Assembly (NCBI GenBank): GCA_963720675.1
Contig: CAVRGH010000010.1
Coordinates: 1,860,001 to 1,924,000 of the forward strand
Length of the DNA: 64,000 bases
Source of the DNA: JALHSW01 sp963720675
Lineage (GTDB): Bacteria; Actinomycetota; Acidimicrobiia; IMCC26256; PALSA-555
Direction: 5' to 3'
This document shows positions 52,175 through 60,778 of this stretch, piece after piece (the first letter of the stretch is position 1; each line of letters opens with the position of its first letter). The position numbers and the translations under genes were made by a program. The notes beneath the pieces were generated by a model. It was given only the letters and a program-made list of their open reading frames with translations, searched no databases and was not told where the DNA came from.

Positions 52175-53052
52175 TGTACGCGCGCGTCTGGGGCTGCCGC
52201 GGATCCGTCGCCGCGCCCGGGTCGGACACGATCCGCTACGGCGGCAACACCTCGTGCGTCGAGGTGCGCCTCGACAGCGGCCATGTGCTCGTGCTGGACG
52301 CCGGTACGGGGATCCGGCCGCTCGGCGTCGCCATGGAGGAACAGGAGGAGCTGCACATCTTCCTCACGCACCTGCATCTCGACCACCTGCAGGGCTTCGG
52401 CTTCTTCCGCCCCCTGTTCCGGCCCGGGGCCGAGGTGCACGTCTGGGGGCCGCCGTCGCCCGTGCAGAACCTCGCGGAGCGGATCGCGCTCTACCTCTCA
52501 CCGCCGCTGTTCCCCGTCCGCCTCGCGGACATCCCGGCCCACCTGACCTTCCACGACGCGTCCGAGGAACCGATCACGATCGGGTCGGCGACCGTGCGCG
52601 CCGAGAGCGTGACCCACCAGGGCCCCACGGTGGGATACCGGATCGAAGAGGACGGTCGATCGCTCGTCTACCTCCCCGACCACGAGCCCTCGCTCGGGGT
52701 CGAGCTCGCAGACCAACCGCCGGCCTGGATCAGTGGCTGCGCGCTCGCCCAGGGCGCCGACGTGCTGTTCCACGACGCGCAGTACGGCGACCACGAGTAC
52801 CCGAACCACATCGGTTGGGGGCACTCGGCGATCGAGCACGTCATGAGCTTCGCCGACAAGGCCGAGGCGGACCACCTGGTGCTGTTCCATCACGACCCGT
52901 ATCACACCGACGACGAGCTCGAAGCGCTCCTCGTCGCCGCACAGGAGCAGCGCGGTGCGGTCGATGAGCACGTCCGCTTGGCGTACGAGGACATGACGAT
53001 CGTGCTCGACGCCGACGGCGTGCACTTCGCGGACGCGAACGCGGTCGGCTGA
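52174..53052 (+). CDS. MBL-fold metallo-hydrolase (cAMP-phosphodiesterase-like)
   Basis: A 292-residue metallo-beta-lactamase-fold protein. The metal motif is LTHLHLDHLQG (His66, His68, Asp70, His71), with further ligands in VTHQGPTVGYRI, YLPDHEPS and the final LFHHDPYHTDDEL. The N-terminal RVWGCRGSVAAPGSDTIRYGGNTSCVEV is characteristic of a subgroup resembling class-II cyclic-nucleotide phosphodiesterases and PqqB-like enzymes, often found fused or next to signalling domains. It is cytoplasmic and probably cleaves a phosphodiester. It is translationally coupled to the PAS protein. Confidence 0.9.
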   Translation: MYARVWGCRGSVAAPGSDTIRYGGNTSCVEVRLDSGHVLVLDAGTGIRPLGVAMEEQEELHIFLTHLHLDHLQGFGFFRPLFRPGAEVHVWGPPSPVQNLAERIALYLSPPLFPVRLADIPAHLTFHDASEEPITIGSATVRAESVTHQGPTVGYRIEEDGRSLVYLPDHEPSLGVELADQPPAWISGCALAQGADVLFHDAQYGDHEYPNHIGWGHSAIEHVMSFADKAEADHLVLFHHDPYHTDDELEALLVAAQEQRGAVDEHVRLAYEDMTIVLDADGVHFADANAVG

Positions 53053-53084
53053 CGCCCGGGGATCTCTCGTCCTGGTGAGGGTCG

Positions 53085-54388
53085 TTACGCCCGATCGGAG
53101 TACCGCGTCCGCGACCGCGAGTGGGTGCCGAGCAGCATCAGCACCCCGAATCCGAGGAGCAGCACACCGAGGACCAGCATCGAGCTCATCAGCGTGCTGA
53201 AGCCGGTGAACGCGAGGTTGACGAGGCTCGTGCCGTTCCCGGTGCCGTTGGGGTCGCCGACCGATGCGGCCGCTGTCCCACTCGCGCCACTCGGGTTCGT
53301 CGTGGTGACCGGCAGCCCTGAGATCCCGAACCCCGCCGCCGTCGTCGACGTCGTGGTCGGCGGCTCCGTCGTCGTGGCGTCGTGGTCGGCGGCTCCGTCG
53401 TCGTCTGGTCGTGGTGGTCGGCGGCTCCGTCGTCGTCGTGGTCGACGTGGGTGGTCGGCGGCACCGTCGTGGTCGTGGTGGTCGGCGGCACCGTCGTCGT
53501 GGTCGTGGTCGACGTCGTGGTGGTCGGCGGCTCCGTCGTCGTGGTCGTGGTCGACGTCGTGGTGGTCGGCGGCTCCGTCGTCGTGGTGGTCGTCGGCGCC
53601 TCCGTCGTCGTCGTCGTGTCCGGCGGAGCCGCCAGACAGGGCGGCGTGGTGAACGTGTCGCTGTCGAGCGTGACGGCGCCGTCCCGTGCGAGTGCGCTGC
53701 CTTCGAACTGCACACCGGCTCCGACCGTGATGGACGTCTGCGCCAGGATCGTCCCCCGCAAGGTGGACGCCGCGCCGAGGGTGCCCGAGGTGCCGAGCTG
53801 CCAGAAGACGTGGCACGCCTGGGCACCGTTGATGAGGAGGACGTTGCTCGCCGCGGCGGTCGTGAGCGTGGTGCCGACCTGGATCACGAAGATCGAGTCG
53901 AGGTCGCCCAGTCCGTCGAGGGTCACCGTGCCGGTGATCCCGAGCGTGGTGGCGGCGGGGTGGACGCCCGGCGTCAGCGTCGAACCGCCCAGGTCGGCGG
54001 GGAGGAGGGGGCCCGTCGGGGTGCGCCCGGCCGCGTCGGCGTAGGCGGTCACCAGATCGGTGTGCGCCTGCGCCGCCGCGGCGTCGCCCGCGTGCGTGGT
54101 CCCAGACGTGATCCCCGGAGGGAACCCGGTGATCGCGGTGCCAGGACTCACCCCGAGGTCCCCGGTGAGGGTGGAGAGCCCGGTGTTGGTCACCGTCGTC
54201 GCGCCCAGCACCGAGAAGGTGCCGGCGTCACCCAGGGGCACGGGCGCGTCCGCGGCGTACGTCGAACGGGGCAGCGCGAGCATTCCGATGAGGAGGAGCC
54301 CCGTGACGACGGCGAACGCGAGGACTCCGATCGGCCGGAGGCGGAGGTGTCCGGCGGCGGTGTGTGCTCTGCTCCCGAGAACGGCCAT
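53085..54388 (-). CDS. Wall-anchored DUF3494 (ice-binding-like) protein with LAFTG motif (frame breaks)
   Basis: The N-terminus is an Arg-rich signal peptide (GVLAFAVVTGLLLIGMLALP, then TYAADAPV). Residues about 48-250 are a DUF3494 beta-solenoid of the type seen in ice-binding adhesins (LGDAGTFSVLGATTVTNTGLSTLTGDLGVSPGTAITGFPPG). A long Thr/Pro stalk (EPPTTTTSTTTTTTEPP repeats, about 53340-53620) follows, where the frame breaks at least twice. The natural C-terminus, in another frame, reads VNLAFTGFSTLMSS, then a hydrophobic helix and SRSRTRYSDRA, ending at 53085. LAFTG fits the LAxTG recognised by actinobacterial class E sortase, so the protein is predicted to be linked to the cell wall. 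Read literally the frame ends at 53189. Confidence 0.82.
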
Positions 54389-54615
54389 GGCGGCACCTGG
54401 GCTACTGGGCCAGGGGCAATGCCGGGTTCCGGTTCAGTGTGGACGTCGGTGAACCGTCCTCCCGGGAACGGCCATCGCTCTCTGTATCGGCATCGAGGGC
54501 GGCGTCTTGACCATCGAGCCCACACACCCGACTCGCCTCACGACCGACGTTCGGGGGACGATGCGCATCACGCCGGCGCACAGGCGCCGCGAGCGAGCAC
54601 AGCCCTGGAGGCCTG

Positions 54616-55830
54616 GTGGAGTTCGGAATCTTCCTCAACGGTTACATCCCCGGTCCGGGGGCGCATGAGACGGAGTGGGAGCACCGCCAGCTGTTGCGGG
54701 AGGCGGACTACGCGGTGTTCGCCGACAAGCACCATTGGAAGTACGCGTGGTTCGGTGAGCACCACGGTCTGACCGAGTACAGCCACATGTCGGCACCCGA
54801 GGTGATGATCGGGTACGTGGCCGCGCAGACCGAGTACATCCACCTGGGCACAGCGATCAACAGCCTCTCGCCGCGCAAGGAGCACCCGGTCCGGTACGCG
54901 GAGCGCGCCGCGATGATGGATCACATCACCGGGAACCGGTTCGAGTGGGGTACCGGTCGTGGCGCGGGGAGCCACGAGCTCGCGTCGTTCAACATCATGG
55001 ACAAGAACTCGACGAAGGCCGAGTGGGAAGAAGTCGTGCACGAGATCCCGCGCATGTGGGAGCAGGTCGACTACTCGTTCGCGGGTGAGCACTTCACGGT
55101 GCCGACGCCGCACAACGTCCTCCCGAAGCCCTACGGCAAGGGACACCCGCCGATCTGGGTCGCGTGTGGCAACCCGCCGACCTTCGCGCGTGCGGGCGAG
55201 CTCGGGATCGGTGCGATCGCGTTCAACTTCGAGCCGATCTACAACCTGCGTGGTCGCATCGAGGCGTACAAGGAAGCCGTCGCGGAGTGCAAGGAGCCGT
55301 TGGGGCAGTTCCTGAACGACAACGTGATGATGACCAACGCCGTCATCTGCTTCGAGGACCGGGCCAAGGCCCGGGAGATCGCGCTCGACCGGCTGAGCGG
55401 TTACCTCGTGACGATGGTCAACCTGTACCACGACACGATGCCGAAGTCGCCGGACGCGATCACCTGGCCGAACACTCCGCTGCGGTTGCGCGACATCGGT
55501 GGCAGTGATCCCGAGGCGCTGCTCGACGAGCTGATCGCCGGCGGCCACATGCTGGTCGGCTCCCCCGAGGAGGTCTCCGAGCAGCTCGCCGCCTACACCT
55601 CGGTCGGCTGCGACCAGCTCGTGTTCGGGATGCCCCAGGACCTGCACCCCGACGAGAACCTCGAGCTCCTCGAGGTCTTCGGCGACCAGGTCATCCCCGC
55701 GTTCGACACGGACCCCGTGCACTCCACCGACCGTTCGCGTGCGACCGCCGTGCCGAAGTACTCCCGGGTGAACGAGCCGCTGCCCGACGTCGAGTGGCCG
55801 ACGACACTCCCGGTCACCGCCACCGCCTAG
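54616..55830 (+). CDS. Luciferase-like (LLM class) flavin-dependent oxidoreductase
   Basis: A 404-residue TIM-barrel protein of the bacterial luciferase superfamily, starting MEFGIFLNGYIPGPGAHETEW. Landmarks are WFGEHHGLTEYSHMSAPEVMIGYVAAQT, INSLSPRKEHPVRYAERAAMMDHITGNRFEWGTGRG (flavin phosphate region), and the C-terminal VSEQLAAYTSVGCDQLVFGMP. It uses FMNH2 or F420; which one is not decidable by eye, though the LuxA-like N-terminus suggests flavin. The GTG is preceded by GGAGG five to six bases upstream. The substrate is unknown, a hydrocarbon-like or terpene compound in relatives. An SDR gene converges on it. Confidence 0.92.
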   Translation: MEFGIFLNGYIPGPGAHETEWEHRQLLREADYAVFADKHHWKYAWFGEHHGLTEYSHMSAPEVMIGYVAAQTEYIHLGTAINSLSPRKEHPVRYAERAAMMDHITGNRFEWGTGRGAGSHELASFNIMDKNSTKAEWEEVVHEIPRMWEQVDYSFAGEHFTVPTPHNVLPKPYGKGHPPIWVACGNPPTFARAGELGIGAIAFNFEPIYNLRGRIEAYKEAVAECKEPLGQFLNDNVMMTNAVICFEDRAKAREIALDRLSGYLVTMVNLYHDTMPKSPDAITWPNTPLRLRDIGGSDPEALLDELIAGGHMLVGSPEEVSEQLAAYTSVGCDQLVFGMPQDLHPDENLELLEVFGDQVIPAFDTDPVHSTDRSRATAVPKYSRVNEPLPDVEWPTTLPVTATA

Positions 55831-55872
55831 CGGGACGATCCGCGCCAGAGCGGGTCCGACGGGAGCCGGCGG

Positions 55873-56697
55873 CTAGGTCCGCCCGCTGAAGTCGACCTGG
55901 CCGGTCGCGAGCGCGGCGTTGAAGCCGCCGTCGATGTCGAGGTTCACACCGTTGACGTACGCGGCGGCGGGCGATCCCAGGAACGCGAGCACCATCGCCA
56001 CCTCGCGCGCCGCGACCGGCCGCCCGTTCATCTCCCGGATGTTCCAGTCGATGATCGCGTCGCTCGTGGTCTGTCGGAAGTCGGGGAGCAGCGGAGTGTC
56101 GATCGGCCCCGGGCATGCACTATTGGTGCGCACGCCACGTCGCATCGTCGGCCGCGACGAGCGCATCGTGTACCGCTCGACGACCTCCTTCGAGAAGTTG
56201 TACGGCCCCTGGTCGAGCGCCGGGAGCTCCGTCTCGAACCACTGCAACGCGGCAGCCCAGCCGTCGGTGAGGTCGATGTCGAGGAGTGCATCGATCTCCT
56301 TGACACGCTTGCGCCACAGGTTGCCGGCGAGCGACGCGGTGTTGACGATCGCCCCGCCCTCCGCCATGTGGTCCAGCAGGCCCTCGGAGAGAGTCCGCAC
56401 CGCCAGGTAGTTCACGGACGCGACCGTCGGCGCGGGCTGGGTGTCGGCGACGCCGGCGTTGTTGAACAGCGCGTGCACCGGACCTTCGATCTGGGCGATG
56501 GACCCGCGCACGGAGCTCTCGTCGGCCAGATCCACGGCGAGGTACGCGTCGTGCTTCCCCTCCGGGGCCTGGACGTCGAGCACCGTGACGTGCGCGACGT
56601 CGAGATCCTCCAAGACGTCGAGGAGCGCCGCACCAACACCGCGCGCCGCGCCCGTCACGACCACGCGGCGGTTCTCATAGCTGAACGGATGCGTCAT
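55873..56697 (-). CDS. Short-chain dehydrogenase/reductase (SDR)
   Basis: A 274-residue SDR. The cofactor motif is VTGAARGVGAALLD with an Asp after beta-2 (VLDVQAPEG), indicating NAD preference; the structural NNAG is followed by the catalytic Ser in NTASLAG, and Tyr/Lys in YNFSKEVV. It resembles coniferyl-alcohol or 3-alpha-hydroxysteroid dehydrogenases of the divergent group, which have an insertion before the Tyr as here (about residues 130-160). The substrate is unknown. It converges with the luciferase-like gene and starts 183 bases from the plus-strand monooxygenase gene. Confidence 0.92.
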   Translation of the reverse strand: MTHPFSYENRRVVVTGAARGVGAALLDVLEDLDVAHVTVLDVQAPEGKHDAYLAVDLADESSVRGSIAQIEGPVHALFNNAGVADTQPAPTVASVNYLAVRTLSEGLLDHMAEGGAIVNTASLAGNLWRKRVKEIDALLDIDLTDGWAAALQWFETELPALDQGPYNFSKEVVERYTMRSSRPTMRRGVRTNSACPGPIDTPLLPDFRQTTSDAIIDWNIREMNGRPVAAREVAMVLAFLGSPAAAYVNGVNLDIDGGFNAALATGQVDFSGRT

Positions 56698-56880
56698 GGG
56701 TTCCTACCTGCTCGCTCGAACGACACCGCGATTCCTACTACGCGTCGCTTCCCGAGCCCCCTTCGAGGCCAGTGGCCTCCGCAGCTCGTCAACGAGAGCC
56801 TTGCTCGCCCGAGAACCAGGTGAGACGGTGGCGGAGTCGAAGTCGAAGTCGCAGGCCACCATCAGGGGAGGACCCGAGCC

Positions 56881-57213
56881 ATGATCGTGAGCGTCGTCCG
56901 GCATCCATTGCGCGCGAAGTACGCCGACGAGTGGCCGGACATCTCCGCGGAGTTCACTGCGGCCACGCGCGCCGAGCCGGGCAACATCTGCTTCGACTGG
57001 TTTCGCAGTGTCGACGACCCCAACGTGTACCTGCTGGTCGAGATGTTCAGGGACCGGGCCGCGGGCGATGCCCACGTGAGCTCGGACCACTTCACCGCGG
57101 CAATGGGGCAGATGGGTCACGCGTACGCCGGGATGCCCACGGTCGTGCACGCGGAGGTTCCCGGTGAGGGCTGGTCGGCCATGGCCGAGGTGGACGGCTC
57201 GGCCGACGCCTGA
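56881..57213 (+). CDS. ABM-domain monooxygenase (YgiN-like)
   Basis: A 110-residue ferredoxin-like dimeric barrel of the antibiotic-biosynthesis-monooxygenase family. It has VRHPLRAKYADEWPDISAEFTAATRAEPGNICFDWFRSVDDPNVYLLVEMFRD, then AHVSSDHFTAAM with the conserved His. Such proteins oxidise quinols or polyketide-like aromatics without cofactors, or degrade haem in the IsdG group. The ATG at 56881 is the natural start. No partner gene is adjacent; the SDR is divergent. The following 230 bases hold no gene that I can support. Confidence 0.88.
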   Translation: MIVSVVRHPLRAKYADEWPDISAEFTAATRAEPGNICFDWFRSVDDPNVYLLVEMFRDRAAGDAHVSSDHFTAAMGQMGHAYAGMPTVVHAEVPGEGWSAMAEVDGSADA

Positions 57214-57444
57214 CGGATCACTCCGACCGCGATCCTGCCCACCGGAGCCGTCGTACCAAGAGCTGCGGGGCTACGAGCAAGGTAGCCGCCGGGATCACGT
57301 CGACCCGGTGGACCGTGCACCGGCGTCGACGCCGGCGATCCGAACGTCGGTGCGCTGGCCGACAACGGCGGTCGAAGTCCAGCAGCCACCTGCGATCGAG
57401 GTCGTCCCCCGCTTCATGGGCTGGCGACGCGATCGCGGCGCGCG

Positions 57445-58896
57445 TCAGCCCGTCGAGATCCGGTAGACGAACTTGCGTGCGTCGTTGTAGACCCAGATCG
57501 TGTTGACGCCGGCGTCGACGGGCCCATGCTTGGAGATGACGTAGGGGACGTCGAACGCGTGGGCCAGGTCGGGGCCCAGCGCATGCAGCGTCGACGCGCG
57601 GTCGGTCCAGTAGCCCGGGGCCGCGGCCGCGACCGGATACTGGAACGGCGCGGTCGCGCGGACCTCGAGCGTCACGGGGTCGAGCGCGATGAGCTCGCTC
57701 GGCTCGGTGCGGCCGGCCAGGTCGACGCTCATGGCGACACCCTCGTCGGAGGCCTGGCTGGCACCGATGCTGTCGTCCCGGTAGGGGGATGAGGTCGCCA
57801 GCACCTGCCCCGACGCGGGATCGATGCGGCGCATCACGTTCGTTTCGGGGCTCGTCCCGCTCGACCACGCCGGGGTGGTCTGCGTCTCCACGTAGAGGCT
57901 CGTGGCGCTCGCTACGATCCGCCCCGGGTAGGCATCGACCGGCACGCGGCCGACGACGGCGCCCGTCGCGGGATCGACGCGGACGAGCTCGCGGTCGCGG
58001 GTCGCGGACAGCCAGAGAATGCCGTCGATCGTCGCACCGTCGGGAGAAAGAGGTACCTCCTCGTCGGTGTCCTCGTACGGTGCCACGACCTGGATCGGTG
58101 CGCCCGCCACGAGCGTCGTCGGATCGACGGGGATCAACGCGCCGAGGTACTTGTCGATCCCGAACAGCGACGGGCCTGAGACGATCAGGGCATCCAGGTC
58201 GACCGGCACCGTGTTGTGCGCGACCACTTCATTGGTCGAGGTGTCGATCCGGAAGAGCTCCGTCGAGTCGCCAGAGGGCGCGTCGAGGAAGGCGAGGAAC
58301 ACCGCGTCACCCGTCGGTGCCATCGTCTGCATGCGGTAGGAGGAGTCGTCGGGCTCGAGGGGGATGGCGACGTCGACGCGCTGCAGGCCGGCACTGGCAC
58401 GTCCGGCCCTGAGCTCGACCTTGCCACTCTCCTTGCAGGCACTTCTGTTCGTGCCATCGTCGTCCTCATCGAGGATGTCGTACGAGACGCGTGCGGTCGT
58501 TGTGGCATCGCCCGTGAAGCGACCGCGGAGGTGGATCGCGACCTTGCGCACGCCACCGTAGATGTCCGAGGTCTTGACGTCGGCGGAGTACGACCCGTCG
58601 GTCCCGACGTAGACCGTGCGCTGCTTCTTGATGGCGTCGTTGCCCCGAAGCGAGCCGCACTCCAGACGGAACTCGACCACCAGCGTCATCTCGCCGTCGG
58701 CGGTCGGTGCGATCGCGGTGAGCTTCGTGCGGAGCCCCTGCATGCGGCCCGAGTACGTGACCCCGTGCTCGGGGCCACCACGCCCGTCGGCCGCGGTGTC
58801 GTCCGTCCCCGCACCGGCCGGCGCACCGACCCCGAGCATGCCGCCCAGAACCGCACACGCCACGACGGCACGCACCCCTGCCGGTCGCGCACCCAT
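57445..58896 (-). CDS. Secreted beta-propeller-like protein of unknown function
   Basis: A 483-residue exported protein. The start ATG at 58896 gives a typical signal peptide (GVRAVVACAVLGGMLGVGAPAGAG). Residues about 30-160 form a beta-rich domain with Cys pairs and TYSGRMQGLRTKLTAIAPTADGEMTLVVEF. From about 165 on there are repeated blade-like units with the pattern R-I-D-x-S/T-T-x-x-V (FRIDTSTNEVVAHNTVPVDL, VRVDPATGAVVGRVPVDAY, MRRIDPASGQVLATSSPY, IALDPVTLEVRATAP), as in YVTN/NHL-type six- or seven-bladed propellers. No catalytic motif was seen. The longer upstream frame is Arg/Pro-rich and out of register with the signal peptide. Confidence 0.8.
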   Translation of the reverse strand: MGARPAGVRAVVACAVLGGMLGVGAPAGAGTDDTAADGRGGPEHGVTYSGRMQGLRTKLTAIAPTADGEMTLVVEFRLECGSLRGNDAIKKQRTVYVGTDGSYSADVKTSDIYGGVRKVAIHLRGRFTGDATTTARVSYDILDEDDDGTNRSACKESGKVELRAGRASAGLQRVDVAIPLEPDDSSYRMQTMAPTGDAVFLAFLDAPSGDSTELFRIDTSTNEVVAHNTVPVDLDALIVSGPSLFGIDKYLGALIPVDPTTLVAGAPIQVVAPYEDTDEEVPLSPDGATIDGILWLSATRDRELVRVDPATGAVVGRVPVDAYPGRIVASATSLYVETQTTPAWSSGTSPETNVMRRIDPASGQVLATSSPYRDDSIGASQASDEGVAMSVDLAGRTEPSELIALDPVTLEVRATAPFQYPVAAAAPGYWTDRASTLHALGPDLAHAFDVPYVISKHGPVDAGVNTIWVYNDARKFVYRISTG

Positions 58897-59151
58897 GCGC
58901 CGCAGTCTAGGAAGGCGCGTGCCCGCGCGGGGTGCCCCGAACCCTCCGGGGGTGAGGATGTGCCCTGCCCCTCCCGCGTGATCCGCCGGTGATTCCCTGC
59001 CCGCGGCTTCCACGTTGTCCATTCTGGCCGGACGCCGCGGGGCCACCACCAACGGCGAGTGACGCCGAACCGCCGCGCTCGATTGGCGTTCGGCCGTAGG
59101 CTTCACAGGTGATCATCGGCAACGGGCGCCTCGTGGTCGAGTTCGTCGACC

Positions 59152-60684
59152 GTGGCAGTTGAGCGCGGCGGAGCGATGCTGCTGGCCGACCTCGCTCATC
59201 GTGGTGCCGTGCTCTTCGGGTCCCGCCCCGCGTTTCGAGCGCGAGGAGAGACTCGGTCATTCCGTGAGATCGCGGAGCGCGTCGATCGCCTGAGCGCACT
59301 CTTCGTGGACGCCGGCGTCCGTGCGGAAACGCGGATCGCAACGCTGAGCGCCAACGACCCCGAGATCGTCGAGTCATTGCTCGCCGCTTCGCGCCTCGGC
59401 GCCGTGCTCGTACCGCTGAACGTCAGGCTCACGCCCGAGGAGCTCGCTTTCCAGCTCGACGACTCGAACGCGTCCCACGGGATCGCCCACCCCCTCCTCG
59501 AACCGCTCGCGCGCGCTTCGGGCCTCGCCGACCGCACGACCTGGACGATCGGGGCCCAGCTCGACGAGGCGCTCTCGGCCGCCGATCCCCCCGGCGAGCT
59601 CGCTCGCCCGAGGCCCGACGTCCCCGTCCTCCAGCTGTACACGTCGGGCACCACCGGACGCCCGAAGGGGTGCCTCCTCTCGCAGTCGGCGTGGCTGGCA
59701 TCGAATGCCAACCTCGCGCAGGGTCTACCGGTCTCGGCCGACGACCGACTGCTCGCCGGCATGCCGCTGTTCCACGTCGCCGGTCTCGGCCTCGTGCTCA
59801 CCCACTTCACGATGGGCGCACAGTGCGTGATGCCGCCCGGGATGGATCCCGAGACCGTATGGGCGTGCGTGTCGACCGATCGAGTGACGACCATCCCCGC
59901 TCCCGGGGTGCGGGCGCTGCTCGTCGACGCGGCACGCGACGGGGTCGACGTGTCGTGCATTCGCATGGTTCTCGGAGGCGCCGCGATGGAGACCGGCGCG
60001 CTGCCTCTGTTGGCCGAAACCCTTCCCGCAGCCGCGTGGCGTGGGATCTACGGTTCGACCGAAGCTGGCAACTTCGTCACCCTCAGCAGCCTTGCCGACG
60101 AGCTCGACCACCCAGGGACGCTGGGGCGGCCACTGCTCGGCTTTGACGTCGCGCTGCACGACGAACGCGGCGACGTAGTAGCGACCGGTGGCGTCGGCGA
60201 GCTCTGCCTGCGCGGGCCGAGCACGATGCTCGGCTACGCAGGGCTCCCCGAGGCCACCGACGCCGCGTGGCGCGGGGGCTGGCTGCACACCGGCGATCTC
60301 GTGCGGCTGGACGACGACGGCCGCCTGTACTTCGTCGACCGCGTGAAGGACATGATCAAGACGGGCGGCGAGAATGTGTATTCGGTGGAGGTCGAGCAGG
60401 TCCTGCTGGCGCACCCTGGCGTCGCCGATGTCGCGGTGGTCGGCGTCCCCGACCGTCGATGGGGCGAAGCGGTCAAGGCGGTCGTGGTTCCGGCGCCCGG
60501 GACGGACGTCGACGCCCAAGAGCTCGACGGCTGGTGCCTCGCCCGTCTCGGCGCCTACAAGCGACCCCGCTGGTACGAGCGAGCCGACTCGATTCCCCGC
60601 TCGCCACTCGGCAAGGTGCTCAAGCGGCAGCTACGCGACGCGCACGACACCGGGCGGGCGCAACGCCTCCCGGAGCGAGCGTGA
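59152..60684 (+). CDS. AMP-forming acyl-CoA synthetase/ligase
   Basis: A 510-residue ANL-superfamily enzyme that activates a carboxylic acid with ATP and loads CoA. It has the P-loop LYTSGTTGRPKG, the A5 motif YGSTEAG, GWLHTGDLVRLDDDGRLYFVDRVKDMIKTGGENVYSVEVE, and the catalytic Lys near the C-terminus in RSPLGKVLKR. The pocket residues resemble long- or medium-chain fatty acid or aromatic-acid ligases, but the substrate cannot be assigned. The GTG at 59152 is used; an ATG at 59176 (LLADLAHRG) fits homologues equally well. The neighbours are on the other strand. Confidence 0.93.
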   Translation: MAVERGGAMLLADLAHRGAVLFGSRPAFRARGETRSFREIAERVDRLSALFVDAGVRAETRIATLSANDPEIVESLLAASRLGAVLVPLNVRLTPEELAFQLDDSNASHGIAHPLLEPLARASGLADRTTWTIGAQLDEALSAADPPGELARPRPDVPVLQLYTSGTTGRPKGCLLSQSAWLASNANLAQGLPVSADDRLLAGMPLFHVAGLGLVLTHFTMGAQCVMPPGMDPETVWACVSTDRVTTIPAPGVRALLVDAARDGVDVSCIRMVLGGAAMETGALPLLAETLPAAAWRGIYGSTEAGNFVTLSSLADELDHPGTLGRPLLGFDVALHDERGDVVATGGVGELCLRGPSTMLGYAGLPEATDAAWRGGWLHTGDLVRLDDDGRLYFVDRVKDMIKTGGENVYSVEVEQVLLAHPGVADVAVVGVPDRRWGEAVKAVVVPAPGTDVDAQELDGWCLARLGAYKRPRWYERADSIPRSPLGKVLKRQLRDAHDTGRAQRLPERA

Positions 60685-60778
60685 CCGAACGAGCCAAAGA
60701 TGAGGCGGTCAGGCGGTGACGCCGCGTTCGCCCACCTGAGTCGGTCTACGGATGTTCCGACCCCGAACGGGACGGCCG

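Noticed and set aside
53340..53640. Short tandem units suggesting a CRISPR array
   Set aside because: Units are 12-45 bp, contiguous without unique spacers, and encode TTTEPP in a protein stalk.
53382..54044. A Val/Ser-rich plus-strand frame opposite the ice-binding-like gene
   Set aside because: It is the complement of the Thr/Pro stalk repeat; the minus strand has signal peptide, DUF3494 domain and wall anchor.
57214..57444. Possible small genes between the ABM protein and the propeller-like gene
   Set aside because: Frames on both strands are short, Arg/Pro-rich and lack ribosome sites; no support.
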